Of a DNA stretch of 64,000 nt, positions 1-11,400 are shown piece after piece (position 1 is the stretch's first letter; each line of letters starts with the position of its first letter). A program made the position numbers and the translations under genes. The notes beneath the pieces were generated by a model. That model did no database searches, was not told the DNA's origin, and saw nothing but the letters and a program-made list of their open reading frames with translations. Source of the DNA: Beroe forskalii (lineage: Eukaryota; Ctenophora; Nuda; Beroida; Beroidae); the NCBI GenBank assembly GCA_011033025.1, contig WFMF01000095.1:434001-498000 (forward strand), given 5' to 3'.

Positions 1-94
1 ATTGATTTTCTGTTCCAACTCCGCAAAAGATATCAATAATCGATACAATCATGCGAATAGTTGTTCAGTTAGTCAGTTTAGATTTACAGCTTAC

Positions 95-199
95 CCTCAT
101 AGGAGCTCCAGAAGGCTTCATCCAGTAGACACAGTCTTTTCTTGACGTCCTCTTTCGCTCGCTTACCGCGACCTTTATTCTTTTGGTGATAGAATTCAT
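95..199 (-). CDS. putative internal exon, unknown protein
   Basis: A 105-base stretch lies between an acceptor-like site (a T-rich tract ending CAG, exon starting at 199) and a donor-like GTAAGC after position 95, reading on the minus strand. One frame is open throughout and gives a basic then hydrophobic peptide containing KNKGRGKRAKEDVKK and LLDEAFWSSYE. A second frame is also open, so the reading is not secure. It lies downstream of the Harbinger transposase gene on the same strand and could belong to it, to an accessory transposon ORF or to a host gene. I do not recognise the family. Low confidence. Confidence 0.25.
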
Positions 200-1141
200 C
201 TGAAAATAAAACTTCAAGAAACACAGAAGGATATCAGAACCTAATTAGGAGTCATGCAGATTCAGCTTTAAACTTTAAGAACGTTAAGACGATGTAATAA
301 AAAGTCGATTCATGATCACCATGAATCTATGACTATAATGTACTTGAAGACTGCGGGATATTCATTATTCAGTATTCACCAGACGGATCCCAGAGAATGG
401 GATAATCTTTGATCACCATTCCCAGTTGTGATGCTCGTTCATCAGGTATAACCATTTGTATAAAACCTACAGTTGAGATAATGGAAGTTATATATTTCAA
501 TCAATTCAAAATCAGTTCTAAGCTTCATCACTTAAGATCATTACTCACCTGCTAGGCCTTAATTATATAGTTATAGTCTTAAATAATTTGGCACCACTGA
601 TTACTGGGTCGTGCAGCAGAGAAAAGGATGAAATCAGTTTTTATACAGTCACAGTTTTCACTTTTTATTGGAAATAATAAATTGTTGTATGGTATTCGAT
701 ATTCATTTATTATAGTAAAGGTATAACATTGCAGATGTACTTTGATAACAATCAATATTTATATCATAATTCAAGCTCAAACTCCTACGTCATTCATTAT
801 CATATTATATAGAACCTTGCACTTTGAACTTGTAACTATAGAACCTCTAGATTCTATAGGCGGGGCAATGCTCATTTATCTCACATTCTAATATCCTATT
901 TGAAGTGACAAAGTTATCTGCTGGTATAAGAGTTTATTTATAATATGACTAAAAGTTCATGCAAAGGATTAAAATAAATTACATCTTTATCTCTAAACTC
1001 CATGCATATTCTTTCATTTGCTCAGTTAAACTAGAATTTTCAATACAACAGAGATTTAATGTATTGAAAAATCCTGCAAACCTAACTATTGCCTTCCCTA
1101 GATCAAAAGTTGCATTTATGTTCTTTAAGATACCTAACTAA
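200..1141. other. AT-rich stretch without recognised gene
   Basis: About 940 bases of AT-rich sequence between the putative exon and the Harbinger stop codon. It has only short chance reading frames, no tandem repeat and no splice-bounded exon that I can support. It may include the 3' untranslated region of the transposase gene. Confidence 0.4.
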
Positions 1142-4100
1142 TCATATGGCATCGTACTGCGTCTTAATAGGGTAGGTGTTAACGAAATAACCCATCATGT
1201 AATCTCTGATAGCAACTGCATTTTCCATCGTGATAGGGTCTCTTCTGGGTTGTCTTTGCTCTACCAGTGGACTCAAGAGATTGTAGCATCGTTTAGCCTT
1301 TTCAGTTTCGTATTTAGTTTTGAGTGGCCTTTTCTTTGAAATATAGTTATGCAGTAGAATGCAACTTTCAACTATCAACTCAGCGTTTCTCGGGAGACAA
1401 TGGACCCTGATGTGGAGGACCCGGAATCTGTTGGCAAGTATGCCGAAAGCTACCTCCACCGTTTGACGGGCTCTGGAAAGCCTGTAATTAAACACATCTT
1501 TTGTTGCATTCATCAATTTAGAGAACGGCTTCATGAGTCTTGTATTCAGTCCAAATCCATCATCACCGACGAGGTGAAACGGTATATTTGGGCCATCACT
1601 CTCAACTTTTCCATTGTGGTCTGCCAGTTGTTGAGCACTGGGGATGTTCAACGGATTGTTGTCTGGAGTCGGTTCGAAGTAGGCACGTAGAGGAGACCTG
1701 AACCAAATTCCTGCATCTGACATTCTACCTGGTCGACCTATATCATAGGCTAGAAATCTATAATCAGCAGATACAACAGCAAGGAGCGATATCGAGAATG
1801 TCTTTTTATAATTGAAATAAAGGGATCCGGAGTTGAAAGGTTTAATCATCTGGACATGTTTGCCATCGATGGTGCCGATGGCATTACTGTAATTCCATCG
1901 TGATGCAAATTGTCTTTCTATATGCTTCCAATCATCTTCTGTCCTGATAGAATAGCATATTATACTTACTTAGTACTTTGCAGAGTCTGTTTTAATAATA
2001 CATAAGTTAAGTATATAAATTCAATGAGGCACATGGGAATAAAGGCACTAATGGGGTGTCATTGTGTCAATGAGGTAAAGGGGAATAAAGGCACTAAAGG
2101 GGTGTCGATGAGACACATGGGAATAGAGGCACTAAAGGGACATGGGAAATAAAGGCACTAAAGGGGTGTCAATGAGGTACATGTGAATAAAGGCACTAAA
2201 GGGGTGTCAATGAGGTACATGCTTACATGTGAATAAAGGCACTAAAGGGGTGTCAATGAGGCACATGGGAATAAAGGCACCGAAGGGGTGTCAATGAGGC
2301 ACATGGGAATAAAAGCACTTAAGGGGTGTCAATGAGGTACAGGGGAATAAAGGCACTAAAGGGGTGTCAATGAGGTACAGGGGAACAAAGGCACTAAAGG
2401 GGTGTCAATGAGGTACAGGGGAATAAAGGCACTAAAAGGGGTACAATGAGGTAAGAATAAAGGCACTAAAGGGGTGTCAATGAGGTACAGGGGAATAAAG
2501 GCACTAAAGGGGTGGCAATGAGGTACAGGGGAATAAAGGCACTAAAGGGGTGTCAATGAGGTACAGGGGAATAAAGGCAATAAAGGGGTGTCAACGAGGT
2601 ACAGGGGAATAAAGGCACTAAAGGGGTGTCAATGAGGTACAGGGGAATAAAGGCACTAAAGGGGTGTCAATGAGGTACAGGGGAATAAAGGCAATAAAGG
2701 GGTGTCAATGAGGTACAGGGGAATAAAGGCAATAAAGGGCCAAAGGGGTGTCAATGAGACACATAGGAATAGAAGCACTAAAGGAACATGGGAAATAAAG
2801 GCACTAAAGGGGTGTCAATGAGACACATAGGAATAAAGGCACTAAAGGAACATGGGAAATAAAGGCACTAAAGGGGTGTCAATGAGGCACATGGGAATAA
2901 AGGCACTAAAGGGGTGTCAATGAGGCACATGGGAATAAAGGCACTAAAGGGGTGTCAATGAGGTACAGGGGAATAAAGGCACTAAAGGGGTGTCAATGAG
3001 GTACAGGGGAATAAAGGCACTAAAGGGGTGTCAATGAGGTACAGGGGAATAAAGGCACTAAAGGGGTGTCAATGAGGTACAGGGGTATAAAGGCACTAAA
3101 TGGGTGTCAATGAGGTACAGGGGAATAAAGGCACTAAAGGGGTGTCAATGAGGTACAGGGGAATAAAGGCACTAAAGGGGTGTCAATGAGGTACAGGGGA
3201 ATAAAGGCACTAAAGGGGTGTCAATGAGGTACAGGGGAATAAAGGCACTAAAGGGGTGTCAATGAGGTACAGGGGAATAAAGGCACTAAAGGGGTGTCAA
3301 TGAGGTACAGGGGAATAAAGGCACTAAAGGGGTGTCAATGAGGTTCAGGGGAATAAAGGCACTAAAGGGGTGTCAATGAGGTATAGGGGAATAATGGCAT
3401 TAAAGGGGTGTCAATGAGGTACAGGGGAATAAAGGCACTAAAGGGGTGTCAATGAGGTACAGGGGAATAAAGGCACTAAAGGGGTGTCAATGAGGTATAG
3501 GGGAATAAAGGCACTAAAGGGGTGTCAATGAGGTACAGGGGAATAAAGGCACTAAAGGGGTGCCAGTGAGGTACAGGGGAATAAAGGCACTAAATGGGTG
3601 TCAATGAGGTACAGGGGAATAAAGGCAATAAAGGGGTGTCAATGAGGTACACGGGAATAAAAGCACTAAAGGGGTGTCAATGAGGTACAGGGGAATAAAG
3701 GCACTAAAGGGGTGTCAATGAGGCATATGGGAATAAAGGCACTAAAGGGGTGTCAATGAGGTACAGGGGAATAAAGGCACAAAAGGGGTGTCAATGAGGT
3801 ACAGGGGAATAAAGGGAATAAAGGGGTGTCAATGAGGTACATGGGAATAAAAGCACAAAAGGGGTGTCAATGAGGCACATGGGAATAAAGGCACTAAAGG
3901 GGTGTCAATGAGGTACAGGGGAATAAAGGCACTAAAGGGGTGTCAATGAGGTACAGGGGAATAAAGGCACTAAAGGGGTGTCAATGAGGTACAGGGGAAT
4001 AAAGGCACTAAAGGGGTGTCAATGAGGTACAGGGGAATAAAGGCACTAAAGGGGTGGCAATGAGGTACAGGGGAATAAAGGCACTAAAGGGGTGTCTATG

Positions 4101-5900
4101 AGGTACAGGGGAATAAAGGCACTAAAGGGGTGTCAATGAGGTACAGGGGAATAAAGGCACTAAAGGGTGTCAATGAGGTACAGGGGAATAAAGGCACTAA
4201 ATGGGTGTCAATGAGGTACAGGGGAATAAAGGCACTAAAGGGGTGTCAATGAGGTACAGGGGAATAAAGGCACTAAAGGGGTGTCAATTAGGTACAGGGG
4301 AATAAAGGCACTAAAGGGGTGTCAATGAGGTACAGGGGAATAAAGGCACTAACGGGGTGTCAATGAGGTACAGGGGAATAAAGGCACTAAAGGGGTGTCA
4401 ATGAGGTTCAGGGGAATAAAGGCACAAAAGGGGTGTCAATGAGGTACAGGGGAATAAAGGCAATAAAGGTCTTAAGGGGTGTCAATGAGGAACAGGTGAA
4501 TAAAGGCAGTTAAGGCCAATGAGGACGTTTGCGGACAAAGAGGGATGGGATGTTGGGCTAATTGTGCGACGTTATCAGTACTTTTACAAGAAATTCCACA
4601 CTTTTCTGAAACTTTTAGAGAAAATATTCACGACCGGGGGAGAGAAGGAGGCATCGTCGGATTGCGTACGTTTGTGAAGAAAGGGGATGGGTCGAAAGTG
4701 GCAGAAATTTTGTGGACGTATTTTATATGACTTTATGGGTGGCAGCCTACGAGGGGCTTAAGGCCTTAAGGGGTGTCAATTTAGGAGATAGAGACGCTTA
4801 GGGGAATATGGATGTTTAAGTGGTTCGGCGCATGTTCATTGTACATAGGGTTAATATGAGCGCTTAAGGGACCTCAAGAAGGCACTGAGGTTTAGGGGGA
4901 CCGGGGAATATGGACGCTAAAGGGGTGTGAATAGGGTGTACCAGGGAATAGCAGGAGGGGCCATGTGTCAAATAGGCAATGGAGCACCAAAAGACGTCAA
5001 CGACATAAAATTAAAATCGCACCTATGATAATACCGTAAAATCTAAAATTTTTCAGATTACAGTCCCGTAGCAAAATCATTCATAACGATGTATTTTAGC
5101 AAACGTACCTTGGAAGGTTTCCATATCTTGGTCGCAGCTTCTTAATCAATACAGCCAGCACCCTCGGAATGATCTTTGAAATGGTGGGCCTACCAACCAT
5201 GAAGAATAGAGATAATGAAGTGTGAGAGGTGCCAGCAGCCAAGTGCCTGATTAGGCAGTTATTATTATTAAGTTGAATTAGGGCAGACTGGAGTCAGCTT
5301 CCATTTCCAAAGTTATGTACTTATGTATACTTTTTATGTAGAGAGAAATTCAAATAGCGAAAATGTGAATAAAGAAAAAAAGAAGGCAATATTCATTAAA
5401 ACGTCTTCGATGCTATTTTTGTTACTGAGTTATCGTGTGGAATACCTTAAAGTTATCACTAGTTGCTCTTTAGGAGAAATTCCTTCACGTGATGTGGAAT
5501 TGTCTCGAGATATATCACGCTTCACCATTGCAAGGATTTCGAAAAACTCACTTCTCGTTACTCTCATGAAGTACCTGGGTTGCATTATGTTACTTCATGA
5601 TATTATTCAAATTAAACGGTTATGCAATATGCAATGATAAACCAGATATTATAATTATCAAACAGCAATAATTCACTGCATAAAATTACAGTTACATCAA
5701 ACATGAATCAATGACCTGAAATACTCATCATCCTGCTCGAACAAAGCTTTGAATTGGCATTGCATGGCCCCCTGTCTACGTCTCCTTCTTAAATATGGAT
5801 GTACCCACCATCTGTGGTGATAATTTTTCAAAATTCTAAAATTGTTCAAATCATAGTAGGTATCATTATCAGGTCTGCTACAAGCACTCACTGTGTCCAT
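1142..5900 (-). CDS. PIF/Harbinger-type transposase (HARBI1-like), four exons
   Basis: Four exons can be joined in frame with GT-AG sites: 5716-5900, 5446-5574, 5109-5246 and 1142-1943, giving about 417 residues, a normal Harbinger transposase length. The N-terminal exon holds the RWWVHPYLRRRR motif typical of this family. Exons 2 and 3 encode the helical region (KRDISRDNSTSREGISPKEQ, then HLAAGTSHTSL). The last exon carries the DDE_Tnp_4 nuclease with the three acidic positions: TIDGKHV, SDAGIW, and the Glu of the VEVAFGIL segment. It would cut and join transposon ends in the nucleus, and in HARBI1 systems it works with a MYB/SANT-like partner that I do not see here. No frameshift or stop was found, so it is either a young transposon or a domesticated gene. 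The start at 5900 is the first Met; an upstream exon is possible. Intron 3 (1944-5108) is filled by a 38-bp minisatellite. Nearby MITEs with TAA duplications could be its substrates (inference). Confidence 0.8.
2023..4512. repeat. 38-bp minisatellite, about 65 copies
   Basis: Tandem copies of a 38-bp G/A-rich unit containing GGGGAATAAAGGCACTAAAG and GGTGTCAATGAGGTAC. Variants with CACATGG instead of TACAGGG and a few shortened units cluster in the first 900 bases, while the central part is almost perfectly regular. The strand is strongly purine-biased. The array lies wholly inside the last intron of the Harbinger transposase gene. Degenerate related units (TTAAGGGGTGTC) continue to about 4930. 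Confidence 0.95.
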
Positions 5901-7312
5901 AAAAATATATTTTTAATACAACACACAAATACCTCGGTGAAGATCTCCCAATCGTTGCATCCAGAAGAGCATCAAGGGCAAGGAGCCCCAAAAACATAGC
6001 AGACATGATTATTAACCGTCTACGCATCGTAGATTCTTCAGACAAACGTTTATTTCTATCACTGTGCAGTGGTACAGTGGTGAAAAATAGCAATAAAAGT
6101 CTACGCAGTGATGAGGATATGGCTGAAAAGTAAAAAGTTAAAAAGTTCTTGATAAATCAACAGTTCTGTTTTCAGGCTTCAACGATTATTCAATTCAGAA
6201 AATTGACTATGTGAATTAAATATGGGCAAAAAAGGGCATCGACAGAGCAGTCAATGACTAATACTTTAATAATTCAAAACTTTGAAATGAAAAGGAAAAT
6301 ACGAACATATTATAATAATATCATATGATTTTCCTAGACTTGATCGATTAAATGTTTCTCAAAGTATACGACATAGGTACTATCAAAGTATCAAGAATTC
6401 AAGAACTACTCCGATCAACTACTTTGTTTGATGGAACGATATTGAAACAGAACAAAGGGCAAGTGACGTGGATAGATAAACAAATATGAACAGATCCCTC
6501 CCAGAACTCCAGAATCGAATCGAAACGAAAACATTACATACTTGTTAATCGAATTTTTGACGGCCAAGATGTCACGAAACGGAATTATAATTACCAGCCT
6601 TCCCCCGCCAAGTTTGATAATCCCTTTAATTTGATCATTTGAAAAAGTATCACTAAAGAAGCTGTACAGCGCAATTAATCCACAAATTAATAATCAAATA
6701 AATCCACCCATTTGACCAAGAAAATGACGTCATTGTCCTTGTTTTCATTGTGTGTCAATCCTGATCCTTTTGTGATGTTTTTATTCATTGTAAAATCTTG
6801 GGGACTGCGAAGTGAAGTTCACTCGCGCTGCTGATCCAGTAGGTACACCATACACGAAATGTAACTGTACACGCAAATTATAATTAATTACGAATTATAG
6901 GTTCACCCTCACATGATTGTATTTCAATACATAATTGGCTGACACGGAATTTCGTTGCATGGAACAACCCGAGATTTTTCCGGGTTTCCAAAAGGCGGAA
7001 TTCCGCGCGTATTTTCAAGTCGGTTTTCCGGCCATGGAACACTACACTAAGCAAGGCCAATTGTTGTAAATAATGCACGAGTGAGTGTTTTATTAATACT
7101 AAGTTCGGTACGACTTATGCTGATTGATTCAATATAAAATGTCAAAATATTTAAATTTGCATACATTATGGTGTCACAAACGTATAAAATTTAGCAAGTA
7201 AGAGTTACGTCATATTAATATCTAAATGTCATGATAAAATCGACTGTGTCGAACCACCTTTTGAAATCCCAGACTACGCCAACTGCTCCTAAAATTCACA
7301 CACATTCCCTAC
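5901..7312. other. intergenic or intronic sequence, nothing recognised
   Basis: AT-rich sequence upstream of the Harbinger first exon. It contains only short reading frames and no splice-bounded exon that I can support on either strand. No COPS2 exon was recognised here, although the N-terminal half of COPS2 must lie 5' of 8432. Confidence 0.4.
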
Positions 7313-7453
7313 CGTTGGGAAGGCTGAGGCTGGTGTTGTCGGCAGTCCCGTGGTGGCACTGGAAGAAGTAGTTCTCTGTGCGAGCTGTGGTGGGGTCCAT
7401 GATCGTGCCAAACCCAAGTGTTAGCACTTGCATACTACACACTCCATGGCAGC
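7313..7453 (-). CDS. isolated coding exon, unknown cysteine-containing protein
   Basis: A 141-base minus-strand segment is bounded by an acceptor (TTTATAG before 7453) and a donor (GTAGGG after 7313) and is open in one frame. It has GC-rich codon use unlike the AT-rich surroundings. The 46-residue peptide includes CHGVC, a hydrophobic VLTLGFGTIM stretch, NYFFQCHH and NTSLS (a possible N-glycosylation site), suggesting an extracellular or membrane protein. Sister exons were not found nearby. It lies antisense in the interval upstream of the recognisable COPS2 exons. I do not recognise the family. Confidence 0.45.
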
Positions 7454-8431
7454 CTATAAAGCAGTAAAAGACACTATAGTTTAGATTCAAGCAATCATAA
7501 TATAGGTTCAGACTTTCGACTGGATAGTCAGGTTAAGTATTGGACTATCAGACAACCTAGTGTGTTTCCAAGAGTCAAGTACTGCCAAGTAGTTGGCAAT
7601 TAGCCAGCGTCATTATTCCGCACAAAGCCGAGGTTTCAAAAACACGGCAACTTAAAGAACAGCGCATATAATAGCATATTCCAATTTATTGATGTGTGTT
7701 AACCTTTACTACTGAAGATGATAGCAAATCACAGATAAAACACTGAACAATTGAAGCAGCGAGCTCACAAAAACACTCAAAAAATAGTATTCTGATGAGC
7801 CTTCGGAGCTTGCTGATAACATGTACACAAAACGTATACCATACTAATGCGTCATATGGAAAGTTTATTAGAACTTTTAGAATAGAGTTCACGTCGCCGC
7901 GATGCTACTTAGTGCTTTAGTGAACTTAATCTTACATAGTCTCTTTTTTCACTCAAGCAATATTCCTCCGCCCATTAATTGACGTTATTATCAGTAAAAT
8001 TAGCAGCTAGAATAGAGGTCTTCTCCGCTGGAATGAAGCTATGAAATTGAAGCAGCATGAATTTGAACACGTGCCCATTAGCTCGTTTGGGGAATATTCG
8101 GTACTTCAATCAATCCAGGTGATTGTGCTGAAATTACTGGTGCTTATCAAACAATTTCAAGTCCACTTCTAAGACTGTGATTTCTCAGAAGTCCCGTCAT
8201 GCATTTACCTCTACATATAACCTGCCGGCTGCCTTGAATAATACAGCGACTTACTGTTTATTAAGAATTAAGATGAATAATGACTTATGAACGTTGAACA
8301 AACCTACCAACATACCAAGTAATCAAATAAACTCCAGCTATAAAATTCAGGTAAAATTAATGTTTTGGTCCAGGTATATTGACATTGAATGACATTGAAT
8401 ATACCACCCTTGAATATACCACCCTCCTCAG
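7454..8431. other. non-coding stretch before the first recognisable COPS2 exon
   Basis: AT-rich sequence with no supported exon. Its last 50 bases contain short duplications (GACATTGAAT twice, then TTGAATATACCACCC twice) that directly abut the CTCCTCAG splice acceptor of the COPS2 exon at 8432. Confidence 0.5.
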
Positions 8432-11400
8432 GGAGTGTGGAGGTAAGATGCATCTCAGAGACTCCCAGTACCAGAAGGCCCACACGGACTTCTTTGAGGC
8501 GTTCAAAAACTACGACGAATCAGGATCCCCTCGTAGGACAGCCTGTTTGAAGTACCTCGTTCTGGCAAGCATGCTCATGAAGAGCAATATCAACCCCTTC
8601 GACTCGCAGGTTAGTGCTTTACAAACCCTTCGACTGGTTGTAGAAATTACTTATTTTTAGATTGTTGAAATTTTGCATACCATTCATAGAAGTCCTAATA
8701 AAGGCATTAGTGTCGTCTGAATTCCGAAATAACCCATTTTTCGTCTCCTATGGGGGAGAAAATTAAAGCTTTTTTCGGGCTGAAAATGGCCCATTCGGCC
8801 CTTTATTCGTCATAGAGATCTTCGGGGTGGCCGAAAAATGTTGAATCTGGTCATAAACTATGTGTCTGACACCACTGCAGCAATGATTTTTGCCAGTTTT
8901 CGCTGGTGTCCCTGTACAATCCAAAAACCCTAAAGTTTGAGCAATTGTGCTTGTGTTTTTCACATAAGTCGTCAATTGCAACGCACAAATAGCCCGTTAA
9001 AAGGAATGAACATATTCTCAGGAAGCGAAGCCTTACAAAAACGACAGGGAGATAATCGCCATGACAAACCTTGTCAAGTGAGTAATCCCATTAAATCCCA
9101 TTTCGTTAACTTGCCTGAACTTTCAAGTAGATTCAAACTTCTGTGATAAAATGTATTGCATTAAAGATAATTAAAACTTCCGAAGCACCAATGAAAAACA
9201 ATATGAGATCTTATGATGGCTTTTCTATTTCTTATGGCTTATAATGTTCTATACGAAGATCGCCACATCACGACAAATTCACATCTTTATTAATTACACT
9301 GCTCTATTTTACATTTGCCAATCTAAAGCAGGTAAAATACTCGTTCAATTTAAGCCTATGCACCTTACTTTAGATAAAGACGATTCGAATCTACTAGATT
9401 TTCAATGATTTTCAAGATACCATCTTATAATACTTAGAAAGGGTCCGCAGTAACTTACTCCTGATGAATATCGACAATGAGCCCGGCAATGTGATTTATT
9501 TGCAATGCGTATCAGAGCAGCGACATTGATCAGTTCCAGAACATTATAAAGGAGCACCATGACAACGTCATGGGTGACACGTTCATTAAGGAACACATCG
9601 AGGATTTGCTGAAGAACATAAGAACTGAGGTAATGTCCTTGTAAGAACTGAGGTAATGTCCTTTTCATGAGCCCTAGTTAAAACACATTACATTTACATT
9701 TATCAGATGGGACTGGCGCGGTGGTTTGCAAACCTGTGGGTGGACATGTCACAGCCTCTTTATTACACTTAAGGTGACACTGCAATATTGAGTGACACCG
9801 CAATATTGAGTTACACCGCAATATTGAGTGACACTGCAATATTGAGTGACACCGCAATATTAAGTGACACCGCATTATTGAGTGACACCCCAATATTAAG
9901 TGACACCGTGCCAATATTGAGTGATACCACAATATTGAGTGACACCGCAATATCGAGTATAAGCGCAATATTGAGTGACACTGCAATATTGCGTGACAGC
10001 CCACTATATAGTAACACCGCACTTTATAGTGACACTATGCCAGTTATGTCACTATGTAGTGACAACATGTCTTTTTATAGAGACACCATGTAACTGTATA
10101 GTGACACCTTGTAACTGTATAGTGACACCATGTCACTTTATAGTTACAGCATGTCACTATTCAGTGACACCATGTCACTATATTGTGACACCATGTCACT
10201 TTTCAGTGACACCATATCCAACTCTTTCCCTGATCAGGTCCTGATTAAAGTGATAAAGCCCTACACGAGGATTAAAATAGAATACGTCGGGGAAGTTCTC
10301 GGAGTACCACTGCATGAGGTAACCATAGCAACATATAGTAGTTATAGCAACCTATAGTGATTAAAGCAACCTTTAGTAATTATAGCAACCTTTGGTAACT
10401 AAAACAACCTGATGTAAATAGCCAATGGTAAATATAACAACAAACGGTAACTATAACAACCAATAGTTACAACCTCTGGTATAACAACCTACTGGCAACT
10501 GTATAGACCTTTGGTAACAACCTATGGTAACTATAACAACTTAAGGTAACTGTGACAACAAATGGTAAATTTAACAACCTATAGAACTATAACAACCAAG
10601 GTGCATGATTACTACAGCAACCCAGGAAATGCATCTCCTCTGCAAGTATTTTCACAGCACTAACACAGCAAAACAACACGAGTACACACCAGCCTCCCGC
10701 TGAGACAAACAAGTAGTCAAATCACGTGAATCTGCTGTAATAGTGCTGTCACGTGGTGTGGTTACCAAGGCAACCCTCTGCGTGTCTCTTTATCACTTCA
10801 CACGAGCAAGGTACCTCCTGCCGGTGTCACTCACTAGCCACTCCATCAGCTTATTAGCACTGCAATAGTACTGTGCTGAATGAGCATTGTGCATACCATC
10901 GCAATAGGCCAATAGATCCTATCCCGCAGGCTGAACACCTGCTAGTCGGCTGTATTCTGGACTGGTGACCCTCCTATCCCGCAGGTTTAACACCTGCTAG
11001 TCGGCTGTATTCTGGACTGGTGACCCTACCCCGCAGGTTGAACACCTGGACTGGTGACCCTCCTATCCCGCAGGTTTAACACCTGCTAGTCGGTATTCTG
11101 ACTGGTGACCCCTATCCCGCAGGTTTAACACCTGCTAGTCGGCTGTATTCTGGACTGGTGACCCCCTATCCCGCAGGTTGAGCACCCACTAGTCGGCTGT
11201 ATTCTGGACTGGTGACCCTCCTATCCCGCAGGTTTAACACCTGCTAGTCGGCTGTTTTCTGGACTGGTGACCCTCCTATCCCGCAGGTTGAACACCTGCT
11301 AGTCGGCTGTATTCTGGACTGGTGACCCTCCTATCCCGCAGGTTTAACACCTGCTAGTCGGCTGTATTCTGGACTGGTGACCCTCCTATCCCGCAGGTTG

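Noticed and set aside
4545-4730. Small plus-strand gene of 61 codons
   Set aside because: It lies in degenerate satellite sequence at the end of the 38-bp array, within the transposase intron, with no splice signals or recognisable motif.
9678-10357. Several overlapping repeat-protein frames ([14 protein letters not shown] types)
   Set aside because: All are translations of the 18-21-bp intronic arrays of COPS2, whose unit length is a multiple of three, so frames stay open by chance.
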